Source: an uncultured Eubacteriales bacterium (GTDB taxonomy: Bacteria; Bacillota; Clostridia; Oscillospirales; CAG-382). From it: DNA of 22,209 nucleotides. Shown in pieces: positions 1 through 5,889 of this stretch (the first letter of the stretch is position 1; every line of letters begins with the position of its first letter). The stretch covers positions 1-22,209 of the forward strand of contig URCT01000031.1 in the NCBI GenBank assembly GCA_900546385.1, written 5' to 3'. The translations under genes were made by a program, and so were the position numbers. The notes under the pieces were generated by a model. The model saw nothing but the letters and a program-made list of their open reading frames with translations, had not been told where the DNA came from and did no database searches.

Positions 1-74
1 GGTGACCCGTACGGGAATCGAACCCATGTTACAGCCGTGAAAGGGCCGTGTCTTAGCCTCTTGACCAACGGGCC
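1..74 (-). tRNA. tRNA-Glu (UUC), 3' CCA cut by window edge
   Basis: Read on the minus strand this folds as a full cloverleaf. The acceptor arm GGCCCGU pairs with ACGGGUC, the anticodon loop is CUUUCAC (anticodon UUC), and the T-arm carries GGUUCGAUUCC. The discriminator A lies at position 3. The encoded CC of the CCA tail occupies positions 2-1, and its final A falls outside the window. It lies 41 nt downstream of tRNA-Met and is probably cotranscribed with it. The spacer contains a short CGUCUU/AAGACG hairpin that may help processing. Confidence 0.95.
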
Positions 75-115
75 GTGCGCGTCTTAATAAAGACGTGATT
101 TGTTGTAAAAGCAAC

Positions 116-192
116 TGGTAGCGGAAGTCGGATTTGAACCAACGACCTGTCGGGTATGAACCGAATGCTCTAGCCAACTGAGCTATTCCGCC
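116..192 (-). tRNA. tRNA-Met (CAU), elongator type, CCA encoded
   Basis: The minus-strand cloverleaf has acceptor GGCGGAA pairing with UUCCGCU, a D-arm AGCUCAGUUGGCUAGAGC and anticodon loop UUCAUAC (CAU). The discriminator is A, followed by an encoded CCA at 118-116. The loop UUCAUAC and the GG-initiated acceptor match Firmicutes elongator tRNA-Met rather than initiator or Ile2. It is the first gene of the transcript starting from the promoter at 238-266. Confidence 0.92.
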
Positions 193-237
193 ATTTCTCT
201 GCGGGACGGCTTTTCGCTCTCCCGACGTTGCTCACAT

Positions 238-266
238 ATTATAGCAAAAAGAATGCGAATTGTCAA
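238..266 (-). promoter_or_regulatory. Strong sigma-A promoter of the tRNA-Met/tRNA-Glu transcript
   Basis: On the minus strand there is a perfect -35 TTGACA (266-261), a 17-nt spacer and a perfect -10 TATAAT (243-238). It sits about 45 nt upstream of the tRNA-Met 5' end. Consensus in both boxes is what one expects of a stable-RNA promoter. Confidence 0.92.
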
Positions 267-270
267 CCCC

Positions 271-305
271 TTTTTTCGATTTTTTGCAAGTTTTTTTCGT
301 TTTTT
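271..305 (-). promoter_or_regulatory. Phased A-tracts / UP-like element upstream of tRNA promoter
   Basis: Directly upstream of the -35 box the minus strand has four runs of five to seven A (plus-strand T runs at 271-276, 280-285, 291-297, 300-305). Their starts are 9, 11 and 9 bp apart, close to one helical turn. Such phasing gives DNA curvature, and A-tracts here are typical of UP elements contacted by the RNA polymerase alpha subunit. The function is inferred from position. Confidence 0.6.
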
Positions 306-509
306 ACGCCGAAACTTTTCGACATTTCGGCGTATTTGGTAATACTGCTTGCGTTTCCGGAAAATGCGTGGCAGCAATTGGGCATTTTGACAGCAAATCC
401 GTGACTTTCGGCAAACGGCAGAGTTTCAAATTCTGTCGTTTGTCGAAAAGTAACCCGAAATTGCAGGATATTTCCGGTGTATTTTTTGAAAAAAGAGATG
501 TTTTTGCGG

Positions 510-2912
510 TCAGTTCAGATATTCTTCGACCGTTTCGCACAATTCTTTGGCCGCTTCCGCGCTGACGGCCTCGCTGATCAAACGGAAACCGGCCGCTTTT
601 CCCGGAATGACTGTCACTGTCCCATCGGCAAATCGCAGGCGCACACCGTCGTGTTTGGTCGGTTCGACGGTTTCTTGACCGCCGGTTTTGCTGACGGCAA
701 GCTTGGAAAGCCGCTCCATAATCCCGGCACGATTGGGATTGCCTTGCGCATAGTGCGTAAAAACGGCAAATTCCGGAAGCGAGTCCGATTCCTTTTGCCA
801 CAAAAGCGGATCGTTTTTGAGAAGGACTGCAAGATAAAGGATTTGATACACCGCGTCGGTTAACCACAGCTGTTCGAGCATCTGCGTCCCGGAAAGGGCA
901 GAGGCGTGTTCGCTTGCGGCATAGTCGGTGTAGGCAAGACCGCGTGTTTCGGCAAGCGTGCGGTAGATCTGCGGCCATTCGCCCGAAAAATATAACGGTG
1001 AAGAGACCGCTCCCGGCAGCTGTTCGATGAGCAGTGCGCTGATGTGGTAGCTGTCATAGCGGCGGCTTCCCATGTTAAAGCAAAGCGCATTGCCGGCATC
1101 GTCCGGACGAAAGGTCGGCAGCGGCTGTCCGACAGCCGTTTTCTCTTCGGCAAATCCGGCTTTTCGGATGTCGCCGCCCAATTCCGCAATGGCACACATG
1201 GCTGTATGTGCCGGCGAGTATGCCGGAATCTCGTCTTCATGTTCAAAGCGGCATACAAAACCGTTTAAGCCCTCCGGCGGCAGCAAACACCGAGCCTTTG
1301 CGATAAGATCGCTGTAATACAGTGTCCACAGATTGTCAAACCGGTCGGTTTCGTAAAGCCGCTCCGGCATCCGATAATCGCCCGCACTGTAAAACAGCGT
1401 GGAAAAGGCGCGTTCAAAGGCACTGTCGGCGGCAAGACCGGTGCTGTCGAAAAAACGAACCGTAAAGCCGCCGTTTTTGTCATAGGCGATATAAAGCACT
1501 AAATCCGTGATAAAACGCATGGCGGCATAGCGTGCCATGGCTTCGAAGCCGCTTCCGAAATCATAGCTGCGAACGCCGGAGGCCTGCACGCCGCACAAAA
1601 CCGTGCGGACAATGCGGTTGGTGGCGGCGTTGTCGTCGCCCATCACGCCGATGCGGCAGCCGGAGGCGCGCTTTTGCGCAAGCAGCGTTCCGGCGGCCAC
1701 GCGTCCGATGCGCAAGAGATATTCCGGGTTTAAGCGTTCCTTGTCGCAGCGGATACCGGCATCGGAAAAGAGTAAGCCGTCTTTCCGGCCGACGCGGTGT
1801 GCCGGGAAATCGCTTCCGGCCACCGTCATGCCGCTGTGAACCGAAACGTATTTTGATAAGATGACGCTGTCCTCGATCACGGCACCGCCGCCGATGGCGC
1901 AGCCCTCCGAGGTCACGCAGTTTTCGCCGAGATGCGCGGCGCGTCCGATGAGTGTGCCGTAAATGCCGCAGCCGCTGCCGAGTGTGGCCTCTTGCGCCAC
2001 GACCGAGCAAGCAATGTCGCATCCGTCGGAGATCACGGCACCGGCGCCGATGGAGGTGTAAGCACCGAGCTTGATGTTTTTGCCGAGCACCGCTTTTTCG
2101 GAAACATAGACGGGAGAATCGAATTCGATGCCGCGGTTTGCAAGTTCCTCCGGCGAAAGGCCGCCGCCGTCAAAGCCGGAAAGCCTGCCGTCTAATGCAG
2201 CGCAAACGGCGGCATAGTATTCGTCGAGATTTCCGATGTCATACCACACGCCGCTTGCTTCATATGCATACAGATCGCATTTTGCGGCAAGCAGCAGTGG
2301 AAACAATTGCTTGGAAAAATCGTATTCCGTGCCGGAGGGAACGCGCTGGAGGATTTCTTTTTTCAGAATATAAATGCCGGTGTTGACTGTGCCGGAAATG
2401 ACCTTTGACCACGGCGGCTTTTCGGTGAAACGCTCGATGCGTCCTTCGCCATCATATAAAACCACGCCGTAATCCAGCGGATTTTCCGTTTTGTAGGTGA
2501 CAATGGTCACATCGGCATTTTTCTCAAAATGAAAATTCAAAGCCTTTTTCAAATCGAAATCAAACGCTCCGTCGCCCGAAAGCACCAAAACGGTATCGCT
2601 CTCGCCGTCAAAGGCGTTTCGGACGGCACCGGCTGTGCCGAGCGGCTTCATTTCGCGCACATATTCGACCGACAGCTCGCCAAAACGGTTTCCGAGTGCT
2701 TCGACCTGCCACGGCAGATACATGGTGGTGACGCGCGCTTTTTGTATGCCGCAGGCGCGAATGCGGTCAAAAACCGATTCGAGGACGGTTTTTCCTAAAA
2801 TTTTCAAACATGGCTTGGGCGTATCTTCGGTTAACGGCGCAAGGCGCGTGCCTTTGCCGCCGGCAAGCACGACCGCTTCGACGGTATGCCCAGAATAGAC
2901 GGAGGATTCCAT
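510..2912 (-). CDS. Sugar-phosphate nucleotidyltransferase fused to LbH repeats and a degenerate phosphomannomutase-like domain
   Basis: An 800-residue protein. Residues 11-240 form an NTP-transferase domain of the mannose-1-phosphate guanylyltransferase/glucose-1-phosphate thymidylyltransferase class. The nucleotide loop is AGGKGTRL (17-24), followed by PKP (32-34), LSGDG (111-115) and EKP (164-166). Residues 265-365 are left-handed beta-helix hexapeptide repeats. Residues ~385-800 resemble the phosphomannomutase/phosphoglucomutase fold (GVMGDDNAATNRI at 422-434). The catalytic phosphoserine loop (T-A-S-H-N-P type) is not visible: the equivalent stretch reads LVLYIAYDKNGG (471-482). The protein probably makes a nucleotide sugar for surface polysaccharide; base and sugar specificity cannot be read. 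The start ATG at 2912 has AAAGGA 13 nt upstream. A weak promoter candidate on the minus strand is TTGCAA (3022-3017), 17 nt, CATATT (2999-2994). The gene is divergent from the secreted-protein gene. Confidence 0.85.
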   Translation of the reverse strand: MESSVYSGHTVEAVVLAGGKGTRLAPLTEDTPKPCLKILGKTVLESVFDRIRACGIQKARVTTMYLPWQVEALGNRFGELSVEYVREMKPLGTAGAVRNAFDGESDTVLVLSGDGAFDFDLKKALNFHFEKNADVTIVTYKTENPLDYGVVLYDGEGRIERFTEKPPWSKVISGTVNTGIYILKKEILQRVPSGTEYDFSKQLFPLLLAAKCDLYAYEASGVWYDIGNLDEYYAAVCAALDGRLSGFDGGGLSPEELANRGIEFDSPVYVSEKAVLGKNIKLGAYTSIGAGAVISDGCDIACSVVAQEATLGSGCGIYGTLIGRAAHLGENCVTSEGCAIGGGAVIEDSVILSKYVSVHSGMTVAGSDFPAHRVGRKDGLLFSDAGIRCDKERLNPEYLLRIGRVAAGTLLAQKRASGCRIGVMGDDNAATNRIVRTVLCGVQASGVRSYDFGSGFEAMARYAAMRFITDLVLYIAYDKNGGFTVRFFDSTGLAADSAFERAFSTLFYSAGDYRMPERLYETDRFDNLWTLYYSDLIAKARCLLPPEGLNGFVCRFEHEDEIPAYSPAHTAMCAIAELGGDIRKAGFAEEKTAVGQPLPTFRPDDAGNALCFNMGSRRYDSYHISALLIEQLPGAVSSPLYFSGEWPQIYRTLAETRGLAYTDYAASEHASALSGTQMLEQLWLTDAVYQILYLAVLLKNDPLLWQKESDSLPEFAVFTHYAQGNPNRAGIMERLSKLAVSKTGGQETVEPTKHDGVRLRFADGTVTVIPGKAAGFRLISEAVSAEAAKELCETVEEYLN

Positions 2913-3029
2913 AAACGGCTTCGTTCCTTTCGCTGCCCGACCGCAAAGACGATACGGGTTTCGTTTGCAAATAGTATGCCGCCGAAAGGGAAAAATATGA
3001 GTCGTTTGTGTGATTTTTGCAAAAAAGTC

Positions 3030-3058
3030 TTGAAATGCGATTCAATATGCTGTATAAT
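3030..3058 (+). promoter_or_regulatory. Promoter of the secreted multidomain protein gene
   Basis: -35 TTGAAA (3030-3035), 17-nt spacer, perfect -10 TATAAT (3053-3058). The expected start is near 3065, giving a short leader before AGGAGG (3072-3077) and ATG 3088. Confidence 0.85.
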
Positions 3059-3087
3059 AAATAAAAAGGACAGGAGGCAGCGGATTC

Positions 3088-4467
3088 ATGAAAAAGCTTT
3101 CGATACTATTTCTCTTACTTGCGGTTTTGTCGCTCGGCTGTTTGGCAGCAGAGGACAGCGCACAAAAGGTGACGCTTACCTACGATGCGGCCGAACAAGT
3201 GATCAAAGCCGAGATTTCCGTCCTTACGGGCGACGCGATCGTCGGGCATTTCGGCCTTTCGTACAACACGCAGAAATTGACGCTTGTAGCTTCCGATGCT
3301 TCGCCTCTGCCGACCGTCATTCCCGAAAAGGGCGCGGACGGCAAAAGCTACCTGACTTCGGTGGTGCAGGCGGCAAATAATGAGATTGTCGTGACGACCG
3401 AGTCCAATAAATCGGCGGATTTGCTTCTGCCGGTCGCCGGAAAGGTGCTTTTCGGCTGGTATGCCACCAAAAACGTCGAAGCGGTCACACCGTTGCTTGA
3501 CGGCGGAAGAATCGCTGTCATTCGTTTCAAGCTTGCCGACGGCGTTACGCCGAACGACTTGAACAATACCGATCTTGTGCCGGTGTCGGCGGCAGATTGT
3601 GCCGGTGTTTCCGGCTGGTCGAACGGCATTATCGTAATCAATTCCCAAAGCAAAATTTTCACTTATGCGGCTGTGGAAGGCACGTCGGCTTTGCGCATTG
3701 CCGTGACGGCGGATTTTTCCGCCTATGGTGCCGCCGAAACGCCTCCCGAAAAAGACCCGACGCCGGGGGAGACAACACCGCCCGAACCGGATAAAGAGCC
3801 GGAAAAGGATCCGGCGGAGAACCCGGGAACCGATCCTGCCGAACAACCGGAAAAAGAGCCAGACAAAGAGCCAGATAAAGAACCGGACAAAGAACCGGAC
3901 AAAGAACCGGACAATATCGGAGGAAACACCGGTGAATCCGGAAACACCTCTGTCATCGCAGAGCTTGATTTACAGGCACATACTTATGCGGAAAAAATCC
4001 GCTTTTTATGGCAAACGCCGTCGGAAAACGTGGAGTCGTATGCGCTTGTTTTAACCGACAGCGACGGACAAACCGTGCGCCGTGTCGAGAATCTTGTCGG
4101 TATTACAAAATCCGTGACGGTGGCCGGTCTTGCACCCGATTATCCGCTGACGGCTGAGCTTCGTGCGTATGACGCTTCCGGCAAAGAGCTTGCTGCCGCG
4201 ACTTTATCCGTGCGTACCGGTTCTCCCGATGCCGATTCGCTGCCGGTGGCCTTCACCGTGACTTACGATGCCGGTATCGGTGAGTTTTACGGCTTTGAAA
4301 GTGAAGAAGTGCTGTTCGGTTCTTCGCCGACCAAAGCACCACGCGTGTATGCACCGGAAGGGTATACGTTTGCCGGATGGTCGATCGACGGTGAAGAAAC
4401 GGTGGAGCTTTCAACGCTTCGTGTATATGAAGACCTGCGGTTGATTGCCGTGTATACCGTAAAATAG
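3088..4467 (+). CDS. Secreted multidomain protein: cohesin-like, EPDK linker, Fn3-like, InlB-type repeat
   Basis: 459 residues. Residues 1-21 are a signal peptide (MKK, hydrophobic core, A-A end); the SLGC before it is a poor lipobox, so cleavage by signal peptidase I is more likely. Residues ~27-205 look like a cohesin-type beta sandwich (GHFGLSYNTQKLTL, then GGRIAVIRFKLAD). Residues ~212-276 are a Pro/Glu/Asp/Lys linker ending in EPDK repeats. Residues ~285-380 resemble fibronectin type III. Residues ~388-459 resemble the Listeria-Bacteroides/InlB B repeat (YTFAGWSIDG, LIAVYTVK). There is no LPXTG sorting motif, dockerin or C-terminal membrane segment, so anchoring would be non-covalent or absent. 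AGGAGG lies 10 nt before ATG. Likely role: extracellular binding or cell-surface scaffolding; the ligand is unknown. Confidence 0.8.
   Translation: MKKLSILFLLLAVLSLGCLAAEDSAQKVTLTYDAAEQVIKAEISVLTGDAIVGHFGLSYNTQKLTLVASDASPLPTVIPEKGADGKSYLTSVVQAANNEIVVTTESNKSADLLLPVAGKVLFGWYATKNVEAVTPLLDGGRIAVIRFKLADGVTPNDLNNTDLVPVSAADCAGVSGWSNGIIVINSQSKIFTYAAVEGTSALRIAVTADFSAYGAAETPPEKDPTPGETTPPEPDKEPEKDPAENPGTDPAEQPEKEPDKEPDKEPDKEPDKEPDNIGGNTGESGNTSVIAELDLQAHTYAEKIRFLWQTPSENVESYALVLTDSDGQTVRRVENLVGITKSVTVAGLAPDYPLTAELRAYDASGKELAAATLSVRTGSPDADSLPVAFTVTYDAGIGEFYGFESEEVLFGSSPTKAPRVYAPEGYTFAGWSIDGEETVELSTLRVYEDLRLIAVYTVK
3856..3912 (+). repeat. In-frame 12-bp tandem repeat encoding EPDK
   Basis: Four full units plus a partial unit of a 12-bp repeat encode EPDK-EPDK-EPDK-EPDK-EPD in the linker of the secreted protein. 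The last three units are nearly identical in DNA (GAA CCG GAC AAA), and the first two use GAG CCA. Recent expansion by slippage is likely, so length may vary between strains. Confidence 0.9.
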
Positions 4468-4509
4468 CCTTGCAGCGTGTTTTCGGGCATCACCGAGGGG
4501 GCCGAAATA

Positions 4510-4543
4510 CCGACAGCCCCACCAGAAAAGGTGGGGCTGTCGG
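4510..4543. terminator. Long GC-rich hairpin between convergent transcripts
   Basis: A 14-bp perfect stem (4510-4523 with 4530-4543) encloses an AGAAAA loop. It lies 43 nt after the stop of the secreted-protein gene and also downstream of the minus-strand toxin-like mRNA, so it may end both. Neither side has a U-run, so termination is inferred from position and stem strength only. Confidence 0.5.
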
Positions 4544-4550
4544 CATTCTG

Positions 4551-4636
4551 ACTCACGGTGAAAATTTCGAAGAAAGGTATTGACTTTTCGGAGAAAAAGC
4601 ATATAATATAGGTGTAAGGGCAAGACCTCAAACGGT
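4551..4636 (+). repeat. Conserved 86-bp block, copy 1 of the type I-like module
   Basis: It matches 14510-14595 with about five mismatches in 86 bp. It spans the antisense-RNA promoter, its 5' end and, on the minus strand, the 3' untranslated part of the toxin-like mRNA. Flanking sequences diverge on both sides, apart from the structural elements described separately. Confidence 0.92.
4580..4607 (+). promoter_or_regulatory. Promoter of antisense (antitoxin-like) RNA, copy 1
   Basis: -35 TTGACT (4580-4585), 16-nt spacer, perfect -10 TATAAT (4602-4607). The expected start is ~4613. The same promoter is kept in copy 2 at 14539-14566, where all the mismatches fall outside the two boxes. Confidence 0.85.
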
Positions 4637-4703
4637 TGCGCCCGCAATGTATTGATTGAACTAACCGCTACATTTGGACGTGTGGGCGGTTAGTTTACTT
4701 TTA
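4613..4703 (+). ncRNA. Putative antisense antitoxin RNA, copy 1 (~90 nt)
   Basis: It is bounded by the promoter at 4580-4607 and the hairpin terminator at 4659-4695 with its following U-rich stretch. It is fully complementary to the 3' end of the minus-strand mRNA: the last ~14 nt of the peptide gene, including the stop codon, and the 3' untranslated region. The arrangement resembles TxpA/RatA and BsrG/SR4, where the antitoxin overlaps the toxin mRNA 3' end. Its 5' GGGCAAGACCUC is complementary to the 3' arm of the toxin mRNA long-distance helix, so pairing would break that helix. The RNA itself is inferred, not observed. Confidence 0.7.
4659..4703 (+). terminator. Intrinsic terminator of antisense RNA, copy 1
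   Basis: A 10-bp perfect stem AACUAACCGC (4659-4668) / GCGGUUAGUU (4686-4695) is followed by UUACUUUUA. Copy 2 has a different stem sequence with pairing kept and the same loop start UACAUUU, which supports selection on the structure. Confidence 0.75.
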
Positions 4704-4761
4704 TCGTAAATGCTATCAAAAGTAGAAGGAAAAGCAAAACGAATCCTAGGTACTTCTTCAT
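4690..4761 (-). CDS. Putative type I toxin-like small membrane peptide, copy 1 (23 aa)
   Basis: A 23-residue reading frame begins MKKYLGFVLL, continues as a Leu/Ile/Ala-rich hydrophobic stretch and ends TIKVN: a lysine-bearing N-end, one membrane-spanning core and a basic tail. The start ATG at 4761 has AAAGGGGG with 8 nt spacing. An in-frame ATG two codons upstream (4767) is too close to that ribosome site to be preferred. It has its own promoter (4851-4879), a structured leader and an antisense RNA across its 3' end. Size and composition resemble Ibs, Fst and TxpA-like toxins, but I see no sequence family I can name. A regulatory or signalling micro-peptide is the main alternative. Confidence 0.72.
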   Translation of the reverse strand: MKKYLGFVLLFLLLLIAFTIKVN

Positions 4762-4765
4762 AGCC

Positions 4766-4787
4766 ATCACCCCCTTTCGGGAGCGAC
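4766..4787 (-). promoter_or_regulatory. Shine-Dalgarno-sequestering hairpin, copy 1
   Basis: On the minus strand GUCGCUCCC pairs with GGGGGUGAU (9 bp including G-U pairs) around a GAAA tetraloop, burying the ribosome site of the 23-aa peptide. Copy 2 forms an equivalent 9-bp hairpin from different bases. This suggests the full-length mRNA is poorly translated until it is processed or refolded. Confidence 0.75.
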
Positions 4788-4823
4788 GCAACCGCCGGTG
4801 AAACACCGCTAAGAGACCTTGCC

Positions 4824-4845
4824 CTGCCGGAAGTAATTCCGGCAG
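4824..4845 (-). other. 5'-terminal stem-loop of toxin-like mRNA, copy 1
   Basis: A 9-bp perfect stem CUGCCGGAA / UUCCGGCAG with a 4-nt loop lies at the predicted 5' end of the transcript (start ~4844). A terminal stem of this kind usually protects an mRNA from 5' decay. Copy 2 has the counterpart at 14840-14863. Confidence 0.65.
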
Positions 4846-4850
4846 AGCCT

Positions 4851-4879
4851 ATTACACATCAAATCATCCAATATGTCAA
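4851..4879 (-). promoter_or_regulatory. Promoter of toxin-like mRNA, copy 1
   Basis: On the minus strand: perfect -35 TTGACA (4879-4874), 17-nt spacer, -10 TGTAAT (4856-4851). The predicted start near 4844 gives a leader of ~83 nt before ATG 4761. Confidence 0.85.
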
Positions 4880-4886
4880 TACCGCT

Positions 4887-4910
4887 TCCGCCGCCGTGAG
4901 CGGATTTTTT
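4887..4910 (+). terminator. Possible plus-strand terminator after module copy 1
   Basis: A 5-bp stem UCCGC (4887-4891) / GCGGA (4900-4904) is followed by six U. It could stop read-through from the plus strand. The stem is short. From 4911 to 5053 I see no gene or clear structure. Confidence 0.4.
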
Positions 4911-5053
4911 ATGTCTGTTTGCTCCTTTACGCATTAAGTTGTTTTAGGCGTGTAACTAACCGCCGCGTTTTGACAATTTTAAGATTTGTCCTTATCTGTG
5001 TTGAATTATAGCAGTCTTATGTCGCAGTTAGTGAACACTTTTAGCATAAAAAT

Positions 5054-5082
5054 AACGCCTGCAATTTGCAGACGTTTTTTTG
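5054..5082. terminator. Bidirectional terminator below the AT-rich toxin island
   Basis: The arms AACGCCUGCAA and UUGCAGACGUU pair with one mismatch. Seven T follow on the plus strand, and an AUUUUUA run follows on the minus strand. It lies 18 nt after the stop of the minus-strand partner gene and probably ends that transcript. Confidence 0.65.
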
Positions 5083-5099
5083 AAATGATGAGAGATAAT

Positions 5100-5342
5100 C
5101 TAATACCACATAATTGTCTTTGCTTCAGGAATGAATTCATCGTTTTCGGCAATATTAGCTAAATATGCACTTGCGTGTGCAATGTGCGATTCGCAATATT
5201 CATACCCATTCGGCAAAATGCACTTTATTATTTTTTTCATGCTGCAATCAAACCTTAATTTTCCTGGTATTTTGCTATCTTCGGGCAGAATATCGCACTC
5301 GATTATTCCATCATTCTTTTTTATATTTTGTAATCGAATCAT
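5100..5342 (-). CDS. Small hypothetical protein, possible immunity/partner of the adjacent toxin-like domain
   Basis: 80 residues with no signal peptide or membrane segment. The N-end reads MIRLQNIKKNDG, and the protein ends KTIMWY. It starts inside the last 32 bases of the upstream gene (5311-5889), so the two are probably translationally coupled. Small cytosolic proteins following a toxin C-terminal domain in this way are usually immunity proteins, but nothing in the sequence proves that. Base composition is clearly AT-richer than in the surrounding operons, as for its neighbour, which suggests recent transfer. It is followed by a terminator at 5054-5082. Confidence 0.6.
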   Translation of the reverse strand: MIRLQNIKKNDGIIECDILPEDSKIPGKLRFDCSMKKIIKCILPNGYEYCESHIAHASAYLANIAENDEFIPEAKTIMWY

Positions 5343-5889
5343 AGAATTGTTTTGCCTCCTTTGAATAATTGAATTTTTCTGAAGCTAATAGATGGGCTTC
5401 GCTTTGAGTATACCCTTGTTTTACCAATGATTCTTCTAAAAGTTCGTGCTTCAGCAATGTTATATCGTGCGGTTTTTGCTTACCATCAATCAGACGTTTC
5501 CAACTTTCCGCCATCATGTAATCCGGCGCAAACCTTTCAAATTGTCCATTTCCTATGTCGTGTTCGTCAAAGAAAATGTAATTCTTGATTTCCCTTATCG
5601 CAGATTCTTTCAATCCTGTATTTTGCGAAATTGTTTCAACGTCATTTTTCATGGCTCGTACACTATCATAGTAAGATATAGCATGTTTTTCAGCCTTTTT
5701 GCTGTAAGGATTTCTTGCTCCGCTTACAGTTTCAGAAGTAATTATACCACCTCGATTTGCACCTGTCAACCCTGTGCCGCCCGGTCTGTATCCGCTTACC
5801 GACAAACATACGTTAAGCCTGTTTTTTGGAAAATCGACACCTGCAAGATGTTCATTCACATGAACCGATGACAACGAATGAATTTCCAA
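5311..5889 (-). pseudogene. Orphan C-terminal domain of a polymorphic toxin-like or phage-associated protein (N-terminus missing)
   Basis: A frame of 192 codons whose only candidate near the 5' end is a TTG at 5889, without a convincing ribosome site. The first ~45 residues are low-complexity and contain GGTGLTGANRGG, like a linker. From about residue 60 it looks like a compact domain: NPYSKKAEKHAISYY, a KNYIFFDEHDIGNG segment, APDYMMAESWKRLIDG, and LLKHELLEESLVKQG followed by EAHLLASEKFNY. This resembles recurrent C-terminal domains of polymorphic toxins or phage head-morphogenesis fusions; I cannot name the family or activity. Secretion and delivery domains are absent, so it is probably a remnant or an orphan toxin cassette. 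The start lies within an inverted repeat (5879-5937). Confidence 0.55.

Larger units (their letters stand above)
193..509. other. Gene-free stretch between tRNA genes and the nucleotidyltransferase gene
   Basis: It holds the tRNA promoter and A-tracts, and a 10-bp perfect hairpin at 305-334 (TACGCCGAAA / TTTCGGCGTA, loop 315-324). The hairpin has no U-run on its minus-strand 3' side, so it is not a clear intrinsic terminator for the upstream gene. Short open frames here overlap on both strands, lack ribosome sites and show no recognisable protein. From 335 to 509 I see nothing further. Confidence 0.6.
4618..4824 (-). other. 5'-3' long-distance pairing in toxin-like mRNA, copy 1
   Basis: In the minus-strand mRNA the 5' segment GGGCAAGGUCUC (4824-4813) can pair over 12 bp, with two G-U pairs, with the 3' segment GAGGUCUUGCCC (4629-4618). 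This would close the whole mRNA into a ring-like fold. Such interactions hold hok, fst and aapA mRNAs in a translation-inactive form. Copy 2 keeps the pairing with base changes. Confidence 0.65.

Noticed and set aside
304..978. A long minus-strand frame and several plus-strand frames across 260-1600.
   Set aside because: They overlap the nucleotidyltransferase gene in other frames, have Arg/Cys-rich unlikely compositions and lack ribosome sites.
3088..3150. A lipoprotein signal (SLGC) in the secreted protein.
   Set aside because: The -3 position is Ser rather than the usual Leu/Val/Ile, and an A-A signal peptidase I site follows directly.
3856..3912. Short regular repeats that could suggest a CRISPR or satellite array.
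   Set aside because: The 12-bp units have no spacers and are in frame within a coding linker.
4287..4631. A minus-strand frame whose first ~27 residues (MRSCPYTYIIC...) match those of the frame at 14366-14590.
   Set aside because: The match comes from the shared 86-bp DNA block. The frame runs through the antisense promoter and into the 3' end of the secreted-protein gene, has no ribosome site, and the copies diverge completely after the block.
4946..4964. GTAACTAACCGCCGCG resembles the minus-strand end of toxin-like copy 1, suggesting a third, decayed copy.
   Set aside because: The similarity is about 12 bases, in the opposite orientation, with no peptide frame, no conserved block and no matching promoter.
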